Of a DNA stretch of 64,000 nt, positions 46,542 to 57,179 are shown piece after piece (position 1 is the stretch's first letter; every line of letters starts with the position of its first letter). A program made the translations under genes and the position numbers. Origin of the DNA: Cadophora sp. MPI-SDFR-AT-0126 (lineage: Eukaryota > Ascomycota > Leotiomycetes > Helotiales > Ploettnerulaceae); the NCBI GenBank assembly GCA_020747065.1, contig JAGMVK010000025.1, positions 186,001 to 250,000 on the forward strand, in the 5' to 3' direction. The notes beneath the pieces are model-generated. The model was not told the origin of the DNA and did not search any database. It worked only from the letters and a program-made list of their open reading frames with translations.

Positions 46542-47650
46542 CTAGTATTCAGCGATTGCTGCAAGCAATTCTGGGTAACGACCCCCTTCCACAGGGTTCT
46601 TTTCCAATACTACCTCAATCTCCTCCAGCTCTTCTGGTGTCAACTCGACATCCGCGAAATTCTCCTTAACTCTTTCCACACTCCTCGCACCCACAGCAAG
46701 CACAATGAATGGCTTTCCCTCTCTTCCCTTGCTCTTCACCCATGCAAGCGCCAGCTGCGCCGCAGTCACACCTTTCTTCGCCGCCAGCTTCTGCAGCTCC
46801 TTCACAAGCAGGAAATTTTTCTCGAGAGCATCGGCCTGGAAACGAGGGAAGTTGCGCTTGAAGCTATCTTCTGGTATATCGCTCGGTGACTTGATGTTGC
46901 CGGTTAACATCCCAGAGCCAAGTGGCGTATGAGCTGTGACGACGATGCCAAGCTCGGCGCAAGTCTCCGCCACGCCATTGGTGAAGATGTCAGTCGCCCA
47001 AAGAGAAACCTCCGCCTCAACCATATCTATCTTTGCAACTTTTGCAGCGCGACGGATCGTGGACGCTGCTACTTCAGAAAGCTGAATGCCGTTAATTTTG
47101 CCCTCTTTCTTGAGCTCTGACAGAACGGAGACGGTGTCTTCGATGGGGGTGTTGGGGTCGACTCTGCATGGTCCAAAGACGTCAATGGCCTTCTTGCCGG
47201 CGAGAATCTTGACAGCGTTCTCAACCGCTTCGCGCATGTATGATGGAGAACAGTCTAGTACCATTGGTTGAAAGGATCGGATGCCGGTTTTGACGCAGAT
47301 GATCACCCTATCAGCGTCTTCCGGGTAGGCGGTAAAGTAGCGGGCAAGTAGGTGGAGAGACTAATATTTGGTTAATATGCATTTCGAGTTTTGGAAAAGG
47401 TTGAGACATACATTGGCATGAGGTGGACCGTAGAAGTCTGCTACATTCCAGACTGTGGCTCCGGCTGCGAGTGCTGCGCGCATGACCTCAAAGGCGACGT
47501 CGTCTGGGGTTGAAGCTGATGGATCGGCTGTGACATCTGGTTGGAAGGTTAGTGAATTTGAACTTCGAATCTTGGGTACAATCAAGTGTCGAACTTACTC
47601 ATGAGACCCAAGCCATTGGCACTGATGGACCTTCCCGCAAGTGTGGCCAT
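46542..47650 (-). CDS. aldo/keto reductase (pyridoxal-reductase-like)
   Basis: This is a 331-residue protein from exons 47650-47599, 47536-47412 and 47360-46542 (introns 62 and 51 nt). Junctions read GLGLM-NVTADPSAS and GPPHAN-SLHLLARYF. TIM-barrel AKR motifs: VWNVADFYGPP (catalytic Asp and Tyr), DRVIICVKTG (Lys), AIDVFGPCRVDP, IDMVEAEVSLW, VVTAHTPLGSGMLTG, and VLAVGARSVERVKENF. The C-terminus has the NADP-phosphate-binding segment. The fourth tetrad residue, usually His before R-x-D, is Cys here; fungal AKR8 pyridoxal reductases also lack His at this place, which supports that subgroup. It likely reduces small aldehydes, with pyridoxal as one candidate. It appears intact. Confidence 0.9.
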
Positions 47651-48418
47651 GATGGATGAAGGTTGATAGAATCCTAAACTTTAGAATCGTAGGTCGGAAT
47701 TGATTAGAGGAATTGTTTAGTATGTTATGAAGACTAGAAATATTGACTGTGATGGAAAAAGTGAAATGCTATGAGGAAATTCAGAGCCTTTATACTTACA
47801 GACCCAAATATCCTCCTCTCTGTAGCCTACCAATTTGTTTGAGGATTTAATCTATCACTCCGGCTTTTAGTTCCCTCTAAATCCATAACTCTTGCCATTG
47901 AGTCCCCGATGTCTATTAAGGCATGGGTTCATTGGCCAGTTCGTTGGCCCATCTAGCTGCAGACCAAGAAATAGTGATGAACAACCAGCTGCAAACCCGA
48001 TTGGGTTAGCATAGTGGGGTGACATAGTGCGCGGACGGACTTAATCCTAGAATTCTATCTTGCAAGTAAATCGAACAGCAGGCCCTTAGAGAACAATTGC
48101 ACCATTAATGCATCCATAATGAAACCGGTGAAGGTGGCATTCGTGGAGATAGGAGTGACTAGGAAGCTGGAGGAAAAGTTCAAATGGAGTTAACGGAAGT
48201 TGGGATTCATGAACCGAGTAGCCGAGCCCACTAACCTTGAACACAACAGAACGGTCGAGGTAGATTTAGTCACAGTTGACTAATCACTGTTCTATGCAAC
48301 CCCTCCACTCATCCTTCAACAACGAACATGGAACTGAAAATACACCATGCAACACAATCCCCAATGTGAGACAGACCGACTAGTACCGTACCTTGTCTTT
48401 AAATAACAAGATCCAAAC
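47651..48418. other. intergenic
   Basis: No gene recognised. Divergent space between the aldo-keto reductase and an F-box relic. Confidence 0.5.
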
Positions 48419-48900
48419 ATGGCGACGTTCGACCTTCTCCCAGACGACATTATCATCATCATCATCCAATTCGCACCTCACAAGTTACTTCCGGCTATGT
48501 GCTCAAGCTTCGAAGAGCTTGAACCGCTGTGCAACACCGTATCTCTATCGATATGTTTATCTTTGGGAGAAACCGTGCCGTACGTCGTCAGAGCGGCCCG
48601 TCTCCATGAACTGGCCCAATAATCTCACCTAGATGTGTCGTGCCGTTGATCAAAGTACACGTATCTGGAACTTCGAATATTTTAGGCAAACAATGGCCCA
48701 GGTCCAAAGCTACGTGGATATGTGCCTGGAGCAACCTTTGAGTCTCAATTCAGCCATCATGACACGCGCCTTGTTCCCGATGTCGTCGACATGCTGGCGG
48801 AGTCTGCCGAATTTCTGCACGCTGCTCCACTCCAAAATTGCCTGCTTCCCCCTCTGATCACTTCATACATTTGACATCCTTGGAAATAGATGGAGACTAC
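48419..48900 (+). pseudogene. F-box protein relic
   Basis: The ATG at 48419 opens MATFDLLPDDIIIIIIQF, a typical F-box start (LPxDI..I). The family-like continuation SKSLNRCATPYLYRYVYLW lies in the next frame (about 48505-48565), so one base has been gained or lost near 48480. After that only short fragments such as STRIWNFEYF are open. F-box proteins of this kind serve as adaptors of SCF ubiquitin ligases. This copy is not functional. The ATC repeat encoding the Ile run may have favoured slippage. Confidence 0.5.
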
Positions 48901-49099
48901 TTGGCAAGCGACTACAATAGACGGCAATCTAACAGAAATATACTGTACTGTACGATGTCTTCTGTCTGCCGCTGCTTGTGTCCCGGTCTGTAGCGGGGGT
49001 CAGATGCTGGAGCTGTTTCGACACCAGTACCATTCGTCCCGGAAGAGCCGGAACTTCGAAAGTGAAGAATCTTCTGTTTCGAGAAAGTGTGATCCCAGG

Positions 49100-49795
49100 A
49101 TCGGATCTGGATGAAATACTTACCTGCCGGAATTTATATCGCTTTAATTATAAAGTTAAGGAGAGGGTAGATTTAGAAAATTACGACTCTATATACAACA
49201 AGAGCAGAGGAATTTTACCAAGAGATTCCTCAAATCTCAACATTAGTAAATCATTAAGTACTTCTTTGATAAGACGTTGTATAACATAATAAGATATGAA
49301 AATACTCGTAAGATATTAATCTATGGAAATATCTACTTTTTATAGTCTAAAATATTACATGACGCAAAAGGTCAGAGGGCTATAAAGGCAATTTTCAACT
49401 TTTGACGAGGCTCGGTAAAATCGCGTTTAAAACTAGTTGTTGATATGGCTGTAATCTCTATTAATAAGACACTGAAGTGGCATACCGCCTTGGTTTGAAG
49501 CCAGAAGCGAGGCCTGGGAAAACTATTGCCGGGCCTACTTGGACGGCTACAAACCTCTTCCACCGCAGTACAACCCATTCACTCATAGTGGGGTACTTGC
49601 CTCGGCTGGCACATATCCCTGCGAATCTGAAATCTTGCAATCTGCTATGATTGATTGATGGCTCGTCGTCACGAGTACCCAATGAGTTTTATGTTTTTTT
49701 ATTGTAATTTATTAAAAAGACTACTATTCTTAATTCCTGACTCTACCCCTACTCACATTCTAAATTAAAGTATACAGACCTCTGTCATAGCCCGC
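49100..49795. other. AT-rich non-coding stretch
   Basis: Very AT-rich around 49130-49360 and 49680-49740 with frequent TAA/TTA in all frames. Consistent with decayed repeat sequence, possibly mutated by RIP, but no ends can be recognised. Confidence 0.4.
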
Positions 49796-50716
49796 TCACA
49801 CATGCCCCTCAAGCTCTTTCTCCGTCCAGTCCCAGAGTGCCTCCTCAAGAGCCTTGTCGCGGGACTGTTTGGAGCCCTTGCCCGTGACACCGACAGGAAA
49901 GTAGAACTCGCCCGACTTGGCGTCGGGACTGACAGCAGCCCACAATTGGTTCTTAGCACCGCTCCTCACGTTGGTAGACAACAGACCGATCACGGGTAAA
50001 AGGGGTTTCATCAGGGGCCAACTAGCGCCTATGCCGCTCTTGAGGTTGGTGTTGACGACGCCTGGGTGAAGCGAGATGGAGCGGATATCCGGGTGGCGGC
50101 GGGAGAGCGCGCGGGCGTGGTGGATATTGGCGACCTTTGAGATGCCATAGCGGACGAGTGAAAATGTGGAGGTCATGTCTGTCTTGAGCTTGTCGAACTC
50201 GTAGGTGTTGGTGGCGGGCGATCTGGCCTCCTCGGAGGAAGCGATGTTGATGATGCGGATGTCCTGGGGCGGAGTGGTGATTGCGGCCGTCCTCTTGAGG
50301 GTAGGAAGTAGGAGCCTCGTGAGCAGTGCGTGGCCCATGTGGTTGGTGCCGAATTGGATCTCATAGCCCTCCTTGGTGGTACCGGCCGGGGTAGCCATGA
50401 TGGCGGCGTTGTTGATCAGGATGTGAAGTTGTTGCGACTGGGTGTGGAAGTCCCTGACAGCCTTCTTGATGCTATCAAAGGACGTGAGATCGAGGTTGAG
50501 GTAGGAAATGGCCCCAGCACCTGGCACGGCCTTGCGTATGTCCTCGATTGCGGCTTGAGCCTTGGACTCTGTTCGCGCCGCGAGGAAGATGTGTGCCGGA
50601 TTATGCTTGCTGAGCTCAAGGATGGTCTGCTTTCCCAGGCCAACGTTTCCTCCAGTCACGAGAATGACCTTGCCCGAGAGGTCGGGAATGTCTTTGTCGG
50701 GGTTGAATGATGGCAT
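49796..50716 (-). CDS. short-chain dehydrogenase/reductase (SDR)
   Basis: This is a 306-residue single-exon protein. The ATG at 50716 gives MPSFNPDKDIPDLSGKVILV, the normal SDR start; an in-frame ATG at 50827 would only add a Ser/Cys-rich leader. The Rossmann motif TGGNVGLG is at about residues 21-28, followed by ILINNAAIM (NNAG-like), IINIASSEEARS with the catalytic Ser region, and RYGISKVANI with catalytic Tyr and Lys (YxxxK). SLHPGVVNT and a C-terminal QLWAAVSPDAKSGEFYFPVG complete the retinol-dehydrogenase/WW-oxidoreductase-like subfamily. NADP(H)-dependent oxidation or reduction of a small alcohol or ketone is expected; the substrate is unknown. It looks intact and sits near two DUF3425 regulators. 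Confidence 0.9.
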   Translation of the reverse strand: MPSFNPDKDIPDLSGKVILVTGGNVGLGKQTILELSKHNPAHIFLAARTESKAQAAIEDIRKAVPGAGAISYLNLDLTSFDSIKKAVRDFHTQSQQLHILINNAAIMATPAGTTKEGYEIQFGTNHMGHALLTRLLLPTLKRTAAITTPPQDIRIINIASSEEARSPATNTYEFDKLKTDMTSTFSLVRYGISKVANIHHARALSRRHPDIRSISLHPGVVNTNLKSGIGASWPLMKPLLPVIGLLSTNVRSGAKNQLWAAVSPDAKSGEFYFPVGVTGKGSKQSRDKALEEALWDWTEKELEGHV

Positions 50717-51391
50717 GTTTGTAGTGTTGATGGATGAACTGTAACAAGGAGCTGAGATGAGAATGTTGTGAAGAACCGACAGGAAGAGCATGCTATCACC
50801 ACGTCTTTTAACCCGGATTTCAAGCACGACATATCGACTGAGTTACGCGGCGGGGCCACTCCCTTCAGACCGTCATGCACCGGAACTAATATCCACTAGT
50901 TTTCCCCAATAAATTGCAGGGCTGGTGTAAACAAAACCTTAATACGACCTACTGGATTCATTTTGATTGTTGCACTGGGCTCGGGTGACACTGACGCTAA
51001 CACCTGCTTTCACTTTTGGTATGCCATTTCTTGTGGGTCCTCTTGCATCCTGGGTTCTTATGGAAGCACCTGTGTGTAATCTGAGCTTCCATCAGCGTCT
51101 AGCAGCTTGGTAACGATCTTGAACGGTTATAACATAGCCAGATGCTCCACAATGTACGTAGCTTGCATTATCCCTTACCTCCGTGCCAGTGTTGCTTTTG
51201 CAGCCGCTTGCTCTCCGCCAATTACGGAGTATGTCTCCGTACATGCTCAGCAATTAAGTTCTATTCTCTCTGATACGAATTCTTCGTCGGAAACTCTTCG
51301 AGACATCCTGGGTTGATGGCTGACTCCTTTTTGCTAATCTCGTCCTACCGTCGGAGTTAAGGCCTTGGCCTGGTCCCGGTAGTTTCTATTC

Positions 51392-51482
51392 GGCTGGCTG
51401 ACCGCTTCTGCCGTTCTAGTCCTAGCGTCAGACTGTTCCGTTGGCTGACAGATTTTACTGCTCTAGTCCTAATGTCCAGTCT
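51392..51482 (+). repeat. imperfect 48-bp tandem repeat
   Basis: Two degenerate copies begin at 51392 and 51440, sharing ggctgac, ctctagtccta and gtc-cagtct blocks. A weaker third copy lies near 51530-51570. It is in the upstream region of the bZIP gene. Confidence 0.45.
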
Positions 51483-51683
51483 CTGCTCTTATGGTCCTGG
51501 GATTGGAGCTAGACTTGGCCACTTTCTTGTCAGCTAGCTGACAGCCTCTCCGCTTTAGGCTTAGCGCTCTGTTTGCGTTCCACAACTTCATCTCCTTCGT
51601 AGCGGTGCTCTCTGTCGAAAATGTCTTCATTCCCAGTTGTACCGACCAGACTGTTTTACTGCGCCCCCTGTCTTTTTGCAAAC

Positions 51684-52710
51684 ATGACGGTCACTGGCCA
51701 TAATGCCGCTGTTGAGGAGCGGAAAGAACGAAAGAGGCTGCAGAACCGGCTGAACCAGAGAGCACACAGTAAGCCTGATTGCCAGGTGCCTGCAATCCCT
51801 TCCTGTCTTCATGTAGCTCACAGCGTCGTTAGGGCAACGGATTCGGGATGAAGCCGATGCGAACCCCAAGCCTCGCAAGGCTCACAAGACTCCGTATCGT
51901 ATCGAAAGCTGGCGATTGGTCCAACGTCCTTACCATTCGACCCAGACTTCTCGGCCAGCAGTCCCCGACTCAGAGCACGCTACCAACGATCAACAGGTCC
52001 TTGAGCATGGACATAGCCAGCCACCTCAATCTCACGCAGCAGAGATCTATAGGATACCAAGTGAAGCACTGTCTAGCCTCGAGCTCGATCTTACTCATGA
52101 CTCCGAGCCATCTCTATCTGCTGATCACGCCCTGATCCATTTAATCATCCACAACTTAATCCGAGGATTCATGCAAAATATGAGTCTGCTAAGATTGATG
52201 ACCAGCTTCAGTAAAGCCGCTCACGATCCACCTCTCCATTCCGACTTGGCAGCAGGGTGTGAAGTAGCAACCGTTCGGCCGACCTGCCAAACAATGCCAC
52301 AGTGCCTCTTCCCAACCAATCTTCAAATGAATTGTCCGCATCCCACGTGGATGGTTGTGTTTCCGTTTCCAGAAATTAGGAACAATCTCATCCGGAGGCA
52401 GCACAATTTTAATCATAAGCACTTTCTGAAATCTCTTTTTGGAGATCTGGTATACGTGATGTCACTGGCTGAACAATATCAGGTACGCCCAGTGTCAATA
52501 TCAAGTCTACCGCGGCATCGGCAGCAGGATGGTAGCCTGCCTGGGAATGACAGAGAGGGGTTTATTCTGTGGGGGGAGCCTTATTTGAAGGAAAACTGGG
52601 AGGCTACGCCGATATTTCTGACAAAATGGTCATGGGTTGTCGAGGGATGCCATGAACTTGTCGACATCACGAACAGATGGAGAATGACGAGAGGCGAAGA
52701 TCCTCTCTGA
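51684..52710 (+). CDS. bZIP transcription factor with DUF3425 domain
   Basis: This is a 320-residue protein from exons 51684-51768 and 51833-52710 (64-nt intron). The intron interrupts the basic region as in most family members: EERKERKRLQNRLNQRAH joined to RQRIRDEADANPKPRKAHK. There is no long leucine zipper, which is usual for this group. From about residue 126 the DUF3425 domain follows: ALIHLIIHNLIRGFMQNMSL, CLFPTNLQMNCPHPTWMVVF, PEIRNNLI, LFGDLV, GFILWGEPYLKENWEATP and FLTKWSWVVEGCHELVDITN. The start at 51684 puts the basic region near the N-terminus as expected; an ATG at 51621 would add 21 hydrophobic residues. It is a likely nuclear regulator of unknown targets. A paralogous DUF3425 domain lies 3 kb downstream on a different DNA-binding head. 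Confidence 0.85.
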
Positions 52711-52857
52711 TCCCTACTTCCTGAAGGCGGGCAACAACATACTTGATAGGAAGTCCTTTATAATTCCTGGTTTGATTGGCGCCAGTGTAATATCTTTTAT
52801 CAAGACCAATAAGAGGCCAAAGTATGTTTTTACTGTATTGAAAATATACACCTGACA

Positions 52858-52990
52858 ATGTGCGAGAGGGTCGCCGAATATTCAAGGCCGGGTTCCCTGA
52901 GAAGACACTTTGTGAGAAAGCACGTAAGTAAAATGTACGCTGGGCAGTTTATTGATCGCATGGACTGGTGTACGGCTCAAGAACCAAAAC
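52858..52990 (+). pseudogene. C2H2-like fragment, perhaps from a DUF3435-type element
   Basis: A short open piece reads YSRPGSLRRHFVRKHVSKM, which resembles the zinc-finger tail of fungal DUF3435/FluG-like proteins (phrases such as ARPDSLRRHxxRxH). The finger cysteines and the following CPHPxC are not preserved, and the rest of the frame to 53490 shows hydrophobic, unrelated sequence. If the resemblance is right it is a fragment of a tyrosine-recombinase-type mobile gene. The evidence is thin. Confidence 0.25.
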
Positions 52991-53624
52991 GACTTGCTGG
53001 TCCACGCAAAGAGTTTTCACGGGATAGTTTCATGAGTTCCGGCCGAGAGGCTGATTGCATAGATTGCCGTTTGTTCTTGGGTCACCTTGATTTTGAGGAT
53101 AAGAGCGAAAGCTGGATAGTTCATGCCTGTTCGGCTATTTTCTTTCTTGTTTTTAACGCTATCATCCCACTTGTAATGCTCAGGGGCTTGTTCTCAAAGA
53201 CTAGCAGGATTTCGACGGCCATGTGCAAATTGTGCACGGCATTAAGCATTGGGAACAGGGTTTATGTGTCCCTTTACAATAGACTGATTTCCATTTCACA
53301 TACGTATCATCAAGGTGCCATCCCCTCCCACTTCTGTTTTTCCCCTTTTTGCCTTTCCGGTGAGTTTGTGCTATGTTTGGAGGCAAGACCTTACTATCGT
53401 GATATCAAGCTGGCACACAGGGCTGAAAGCGGATTCGGGAGAGCAACACGAGGTTCCCTACAAGGCAGGCGTACGAACAGTTTGCTCTGAGATACTATAC
53501 GCTTTTTCTTACCAAAACCACTCAAAAGTGTCCAGGAGTCTGGATAATTCCATTGTGCTGCATAAGTGAACTGAGTATCAACTCAAGTTCCCGCACTGCT
53601 GAGTCTAGGATGTCCTCCAGTCCC

Positions 53625-54625
53625 TCAAATGGGCACGTCAACGATCTTGGAAGAATCCTCCCACAATCTGTTCTCCTTGACAGGGTCAAAAGCCCAAGAG
53701 GCGTACCCGGCACCCAAAACATCGTGATCATCCTTTCCAGCAGCCTCCTCGTGAACGTCAGCGAGATATACTCCACCCTTGTTCTCCCATTCGGCTCCGA
53801 TGGCCGCCCAAACAGAAGTTGCGGCTCCCTGCTCTGGGTTCTTCATAATCTTGAAGAGGTTGGGATCTGAAGACATAGCTGCTTTCGTAGCATCGTCCAA
53901 GTGCTGAGCGAGAGCAGTGATCACAGCCCCAGGGTGAACTGCGGTTGCGTGAAGTCCCTGACTGCCATATCGGCGCTCGATGGTATTAGCCATATACAAA
54001 TTGGCAGTCTTTGATTGCCCATATGCAGCTATAGCGGAATAGCCCTCGTTCTGAAAGTTGTAATTATCAGACTCGTTGATCCCTTGGGCGTGATGTGCGG
54101 AAGAAGTCAAGCTGACAACTCGGGACTTGAGTTGGGGGGTGGAGCTGGCAAGCAAAGCGGGCTTCAGCAGCTGGAAAAGGAGGAAATGCGCCAAATGATT
54201 GACCCCGAATTGCAACTCTGCGCCATCTTTCGTGAACCCAAGTTGGGAATGGCCATGATACCAGCGTTGTTGATCAAGATGTTGACTTGATTGTTTGACT
54301 TGGAGAGAATCTCAGCTGCTGCCTTGCGCACGCTCTCGAAACTAGTGTTGTCCATTTCAACTAGTTCGATGTGGCCCTTGACAAGAATGCCGTCCAGGGC
54401 AGCAGTAGCCTTGTCCAAGTTACGGGCTGTCAGAAAGAGCCGAGCTCCAGTGAGAGCAAGGGCACGAGCGGTCTCAATTCCGATTCCAGAAGAGGTTCCG
54501 GTGACAACAATCACTTTCCCTTGCAATTTGCCTTCAACACCTTCATCCTTCACAATTTGAATAGCGGTTGGTCGGGCATCTCCTGGACCTTCAGGATCTG
54601 CGTGGGCATTTTCATATCGGGACAT
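53625..54625 (-). pseudogene. short-chain dehydrogenase with a single frameshift
   Basis: The reading frame from ATG 54625 contains KVIVVTGTSSGIGIETARAL (TGxxxGIG), LFLTARN, and ILINNAGIMAIPNLG, then fails. The continuation FTKDGAELQFGVNHLAHFLL, the active-site region VVSLTSSAHHA, AAYGQSKTANLYMANT (YxxxK), AVHPGAVIT and the C-terminus GYASWAFDPVKENRLW lies in the next frame down to 53625. One base is missing at about 54236-54240, inside a GGG/CCC run. Restoring frame would give a standard SDR of about 333 residues, and no other lesion is visible. Either the gene was lost very recently or this is a homopolymer sequencing error; the second is quite possible given the CCC context. The family is certain, the status is not. 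Confidence 0.75.
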
Positions 54626-55518
54626 GATGGACTTGATTGGACTGGCGGCGATGAAATTATTGAACTAAGAGGAGATGAATAATGCGGATTGATCAGTGTT
54701 GTCAGGTAGATGAATTGATGGTCTGATGAAGATAAATTCCCCTTGAGGAGCAGCTTGCCCTTCTTATATGAAGTCAGGCGCCATGTAAATGCCATGATCC
54801 TTTACTCAATTATTTTGATGCGGCGTGACGATAGGATGTGGACATTCTCAGGATGCCGAGAAATTGTGAACCAGCGACATGGTTACCAAGTCACGAACTG
54901 GAGCCGGAGATTTCAAATCGCCATCAACTTTAGCGGTGAGTTCGTCATCTGTCGTCTCATAACACGATAAAAGCATAAGTATCACAGAGATCCCGACGTC
55001 AGGTTTGTGCGACATCTTGGCGCATGCATTGACTGCTTCTTCGAAGTCGGAGCCGGCGAATTTGATGTTCCGACAATTGAATAGTGCTTAACAATCAGGG
55101 CATGGCTTGGGCTGTATCACATCCCTTTGAAGGATGCCGTGCAAATCTAGACCATGCACCCCTGACATTGCTTCACCCATGAGCTTATCGGCTGGTCATA
55201 AAGATGTGCATCCTTGAATTTTAAATACTCGAAAGAATCGCATGCACCCACGATATACTTTTAACGTATCAGCATCTCCACTTTTTTTCACCGCTAGTAA
55301 CATTCATTTGGACTGCAGCTTTCCTATCCTCAAATTTTGTGCTCCTTTCACGATTGAAGGATAGCACTTCTATTGCGAGACTCCCCGCAGCAGCCACTAA
55401 GTTGTTACAGGGTAATTCATAATTGCTCACCAGATTCGGGGTCAACGGCGAGGCTCATTCTTGTAGCGACAATTCTGTACTAGAGAAACGGGACCCAACC
55501 ACGCCATTTCACTGCATC
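54626..55518. other. divergent intergenic region
   Basis: Space between the frameshifted SDR (minus) and the HTH-DUF3425 gene (plus), 893 bases. No gene seen. A divergent layout could allow shared control. Confidence 0.45.
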
Positions 55519-56781
55519 ATGGGAGTCCCTCGGACAGCGATACCAAATTCGCATCGAGCTGCGTTGCGCCAGCATTTCCAAGCCACCAATCCTAAGCCCA
55601 CTCAAGCCGCTTTGAGGGCATGGTTCAAGTCGCAATTTGGCTACAGCATCAATCAGTCAATCGTCAGTCGGAGTCTTAGCGATAGCTTCGCTAATCTTGA
55701 CAACTCCGATGCGTCAGGCTCTGCATATCGAGCACGAAACTGCCAGTGGCCTTGGCTAGAGTCGCTTCTTACAGACTGGCTTCTAGAGGCAGAGGTCCGG
55801 TGTGGCAGAGTGTCGAACGAAGCGATCGGACGTAAAGCCAAGCAGCTCTGGGAGCAATCGCCCGAGTGTAAGGATTTGGAGTCGCCAAAGTTCTCGATTG
55901 GATGGGTTGCTAAATTCAAACGGCGAGTTGATACGCGACGGCGACATCAGCCTGCCTCATATCAGCTTACGCCAGGCGATTTCATTACACCGGATTCCCT
56001 CGAGTGTCATATCACCACGACTGAGCATATTTTGGTAACAAGTCCTCCTCATTCAGAGGTGTCGACAGCAAGATCTTCCACAACAGAAGGTTCTACTTTT
56101 ATATCAAGTGACGAATCCGACCTAGCCGAACTGCCGACCATCACCTTCTCATCTGATCATCTCATACATCTCATTCAACACAATGTTTTTCGCGGCCTCA
56201 TGTCTAATAAGTCTCTGCTACATTCAGCAACCCTGAGGTTAGGTGCGTCCAAAGTCACAATGCCCATTAAACAGTTCCCTACGCGAATCTGTGGTGGGCT
56301 CACAGTAGTTCACCCAGTCGTTGACCAACAAATTCCGAACACTTTGTATCCTTCGCCATTGCAGATGAACTGTGCACATACGGACTGGATCAACATGTTT
56401 CCATTCCCGAGGTTCCGAGATAACCTCATCAAGAGAGGTGTGGATTTTGTACCGGAGAGAATGTCTCGAGATCTCTTTGGGGATATCTTTCCAGAGAACG
56501 CCACTCTTCCACTCTCTGACGATGCACATAAGGCAGATGGGTATGAGGTGTCGTTGGCACCAGGAGGTACTGATAAGGGGGATTTTGAAGAAGAGGATGA
56601 TTACACAGCCGGACGCAAGTGTCTGATTATCTGGGGAGATCCATCGCGGATCGAAAGCTGGGAAGTTACACCGGGATTCTTGAGGAATTGGGGATGGGCG
56701 TTGGAAGGCTGCAAGGATTTGATTGAAGCAAGCAATCGGTGGCGAGCAGTGAGGCATGAGAAACTGATAACTTGTAATTAG
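55519..56781 (+). CDS. CENP-B/Tc5-type HTH protein fused to DUF3425 domain
   Basis: This is a 420-residue single-exon protein; the ATG at 55519 is the first in the frame. Residues about 5-60 (IPNSHRAALRQHFQATNPKP, AWFKSQFGYSINQSIVSRSL) match the CENP-B N-terminal HTH of ARS-binding/pogo-transposase proteins. Residues about 76-140 (WPWLESLLTDWLLEAEVRCG, SNEAIGRKAKQLWEQSPE, SPKFSIGWVAKFKRRVD) match the second HTH (Tc5/CENP-B type), including the GW..KFKRR end. A Ser/Thr-rich linker follows, then DUF3425 at about 213-412: LIHLIQHNVFRGLMSNKSLL, PSPLQMNCAHTDWINMFPFP, RDLFGDIF, LIIWGDPSRIESWEVTP and NWGWALEGCKDLIEASNRW. The transposase DDE domain is absent. DUF3425 normally sits behind a bZIP, as in the gene at 51.7 kb, with which this domain is clearly paralogous. 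The continuous frame excludes a simple gene-model join. It probably binds DNA through a domesticated transposase head. Confidence 0.85.
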   Translation: MGVPRTAIPNSHRAALRQHFQATNPKPTQAALRAWFKSQFGYSINQSIVSRSLSDSFANLDNSDASGSAYRARNCQWPWLESLLTDWLLEAEVRCGRVSNEAIGRKAKQLWEQSPECKDLESPKFSIGWVAKFKRRVDTRRRHQPASYQLTPGDFITPDSLECHITTTEHILVTSPPHSEVSTARSSTTEGSTFISSDESDLAELPTITFSSDHLIHLIQHNVFRGLMSNKSLLHSATLRLGASKVTMPIKQFPTRICGGLTVVHPVVDQQIPNTLYPSPLQMNCAHTDWINMFPFPRFRDNLIKRGVDFVPERMSRDLFGDIFPENATLPLSDDAHKADGYEVSLAPGGTDKGDFEEEDDYTAGRKCLIIWGDPSRIESWEVTPGFLRNWGWALEGCKDLIEASNRWRAVRHEKLITCN

Positions 56782-57179
56782 GATAGTCATATCTTTTCCC
56801 GATTGGGATCCTGGGTGATGACTCCGTGTAGTATATCTGTTCGTCCTCTGGTATTTCTGCTAAACCCTCAGCCCAAGCTTCCATATCTCCAATCAGATCT
56901 CAGTCTGGATCTGTCTGTTCTGGGTCAGAGGAATTTCTAACCGAGATCATTGGCTCTGGCCAAACGATCCAACTCTCGTCACTGGAAGTTGTTTGGGGCC
57001 CATCGGACCAATATTGATATGTGTGCTACCCTTTCATGCTTTTTAGGAGCTTTCCAGGGTCTCAAGATCTATTTGTCGGTCTCCGGGACCAGTTGATACC
57101 TTGGAGCTTTGGCGTAGCATAATCCATCATGAGTCACCCCTTACCAGATGCATCTATCATCAAAGGACAGTGAACCTCG

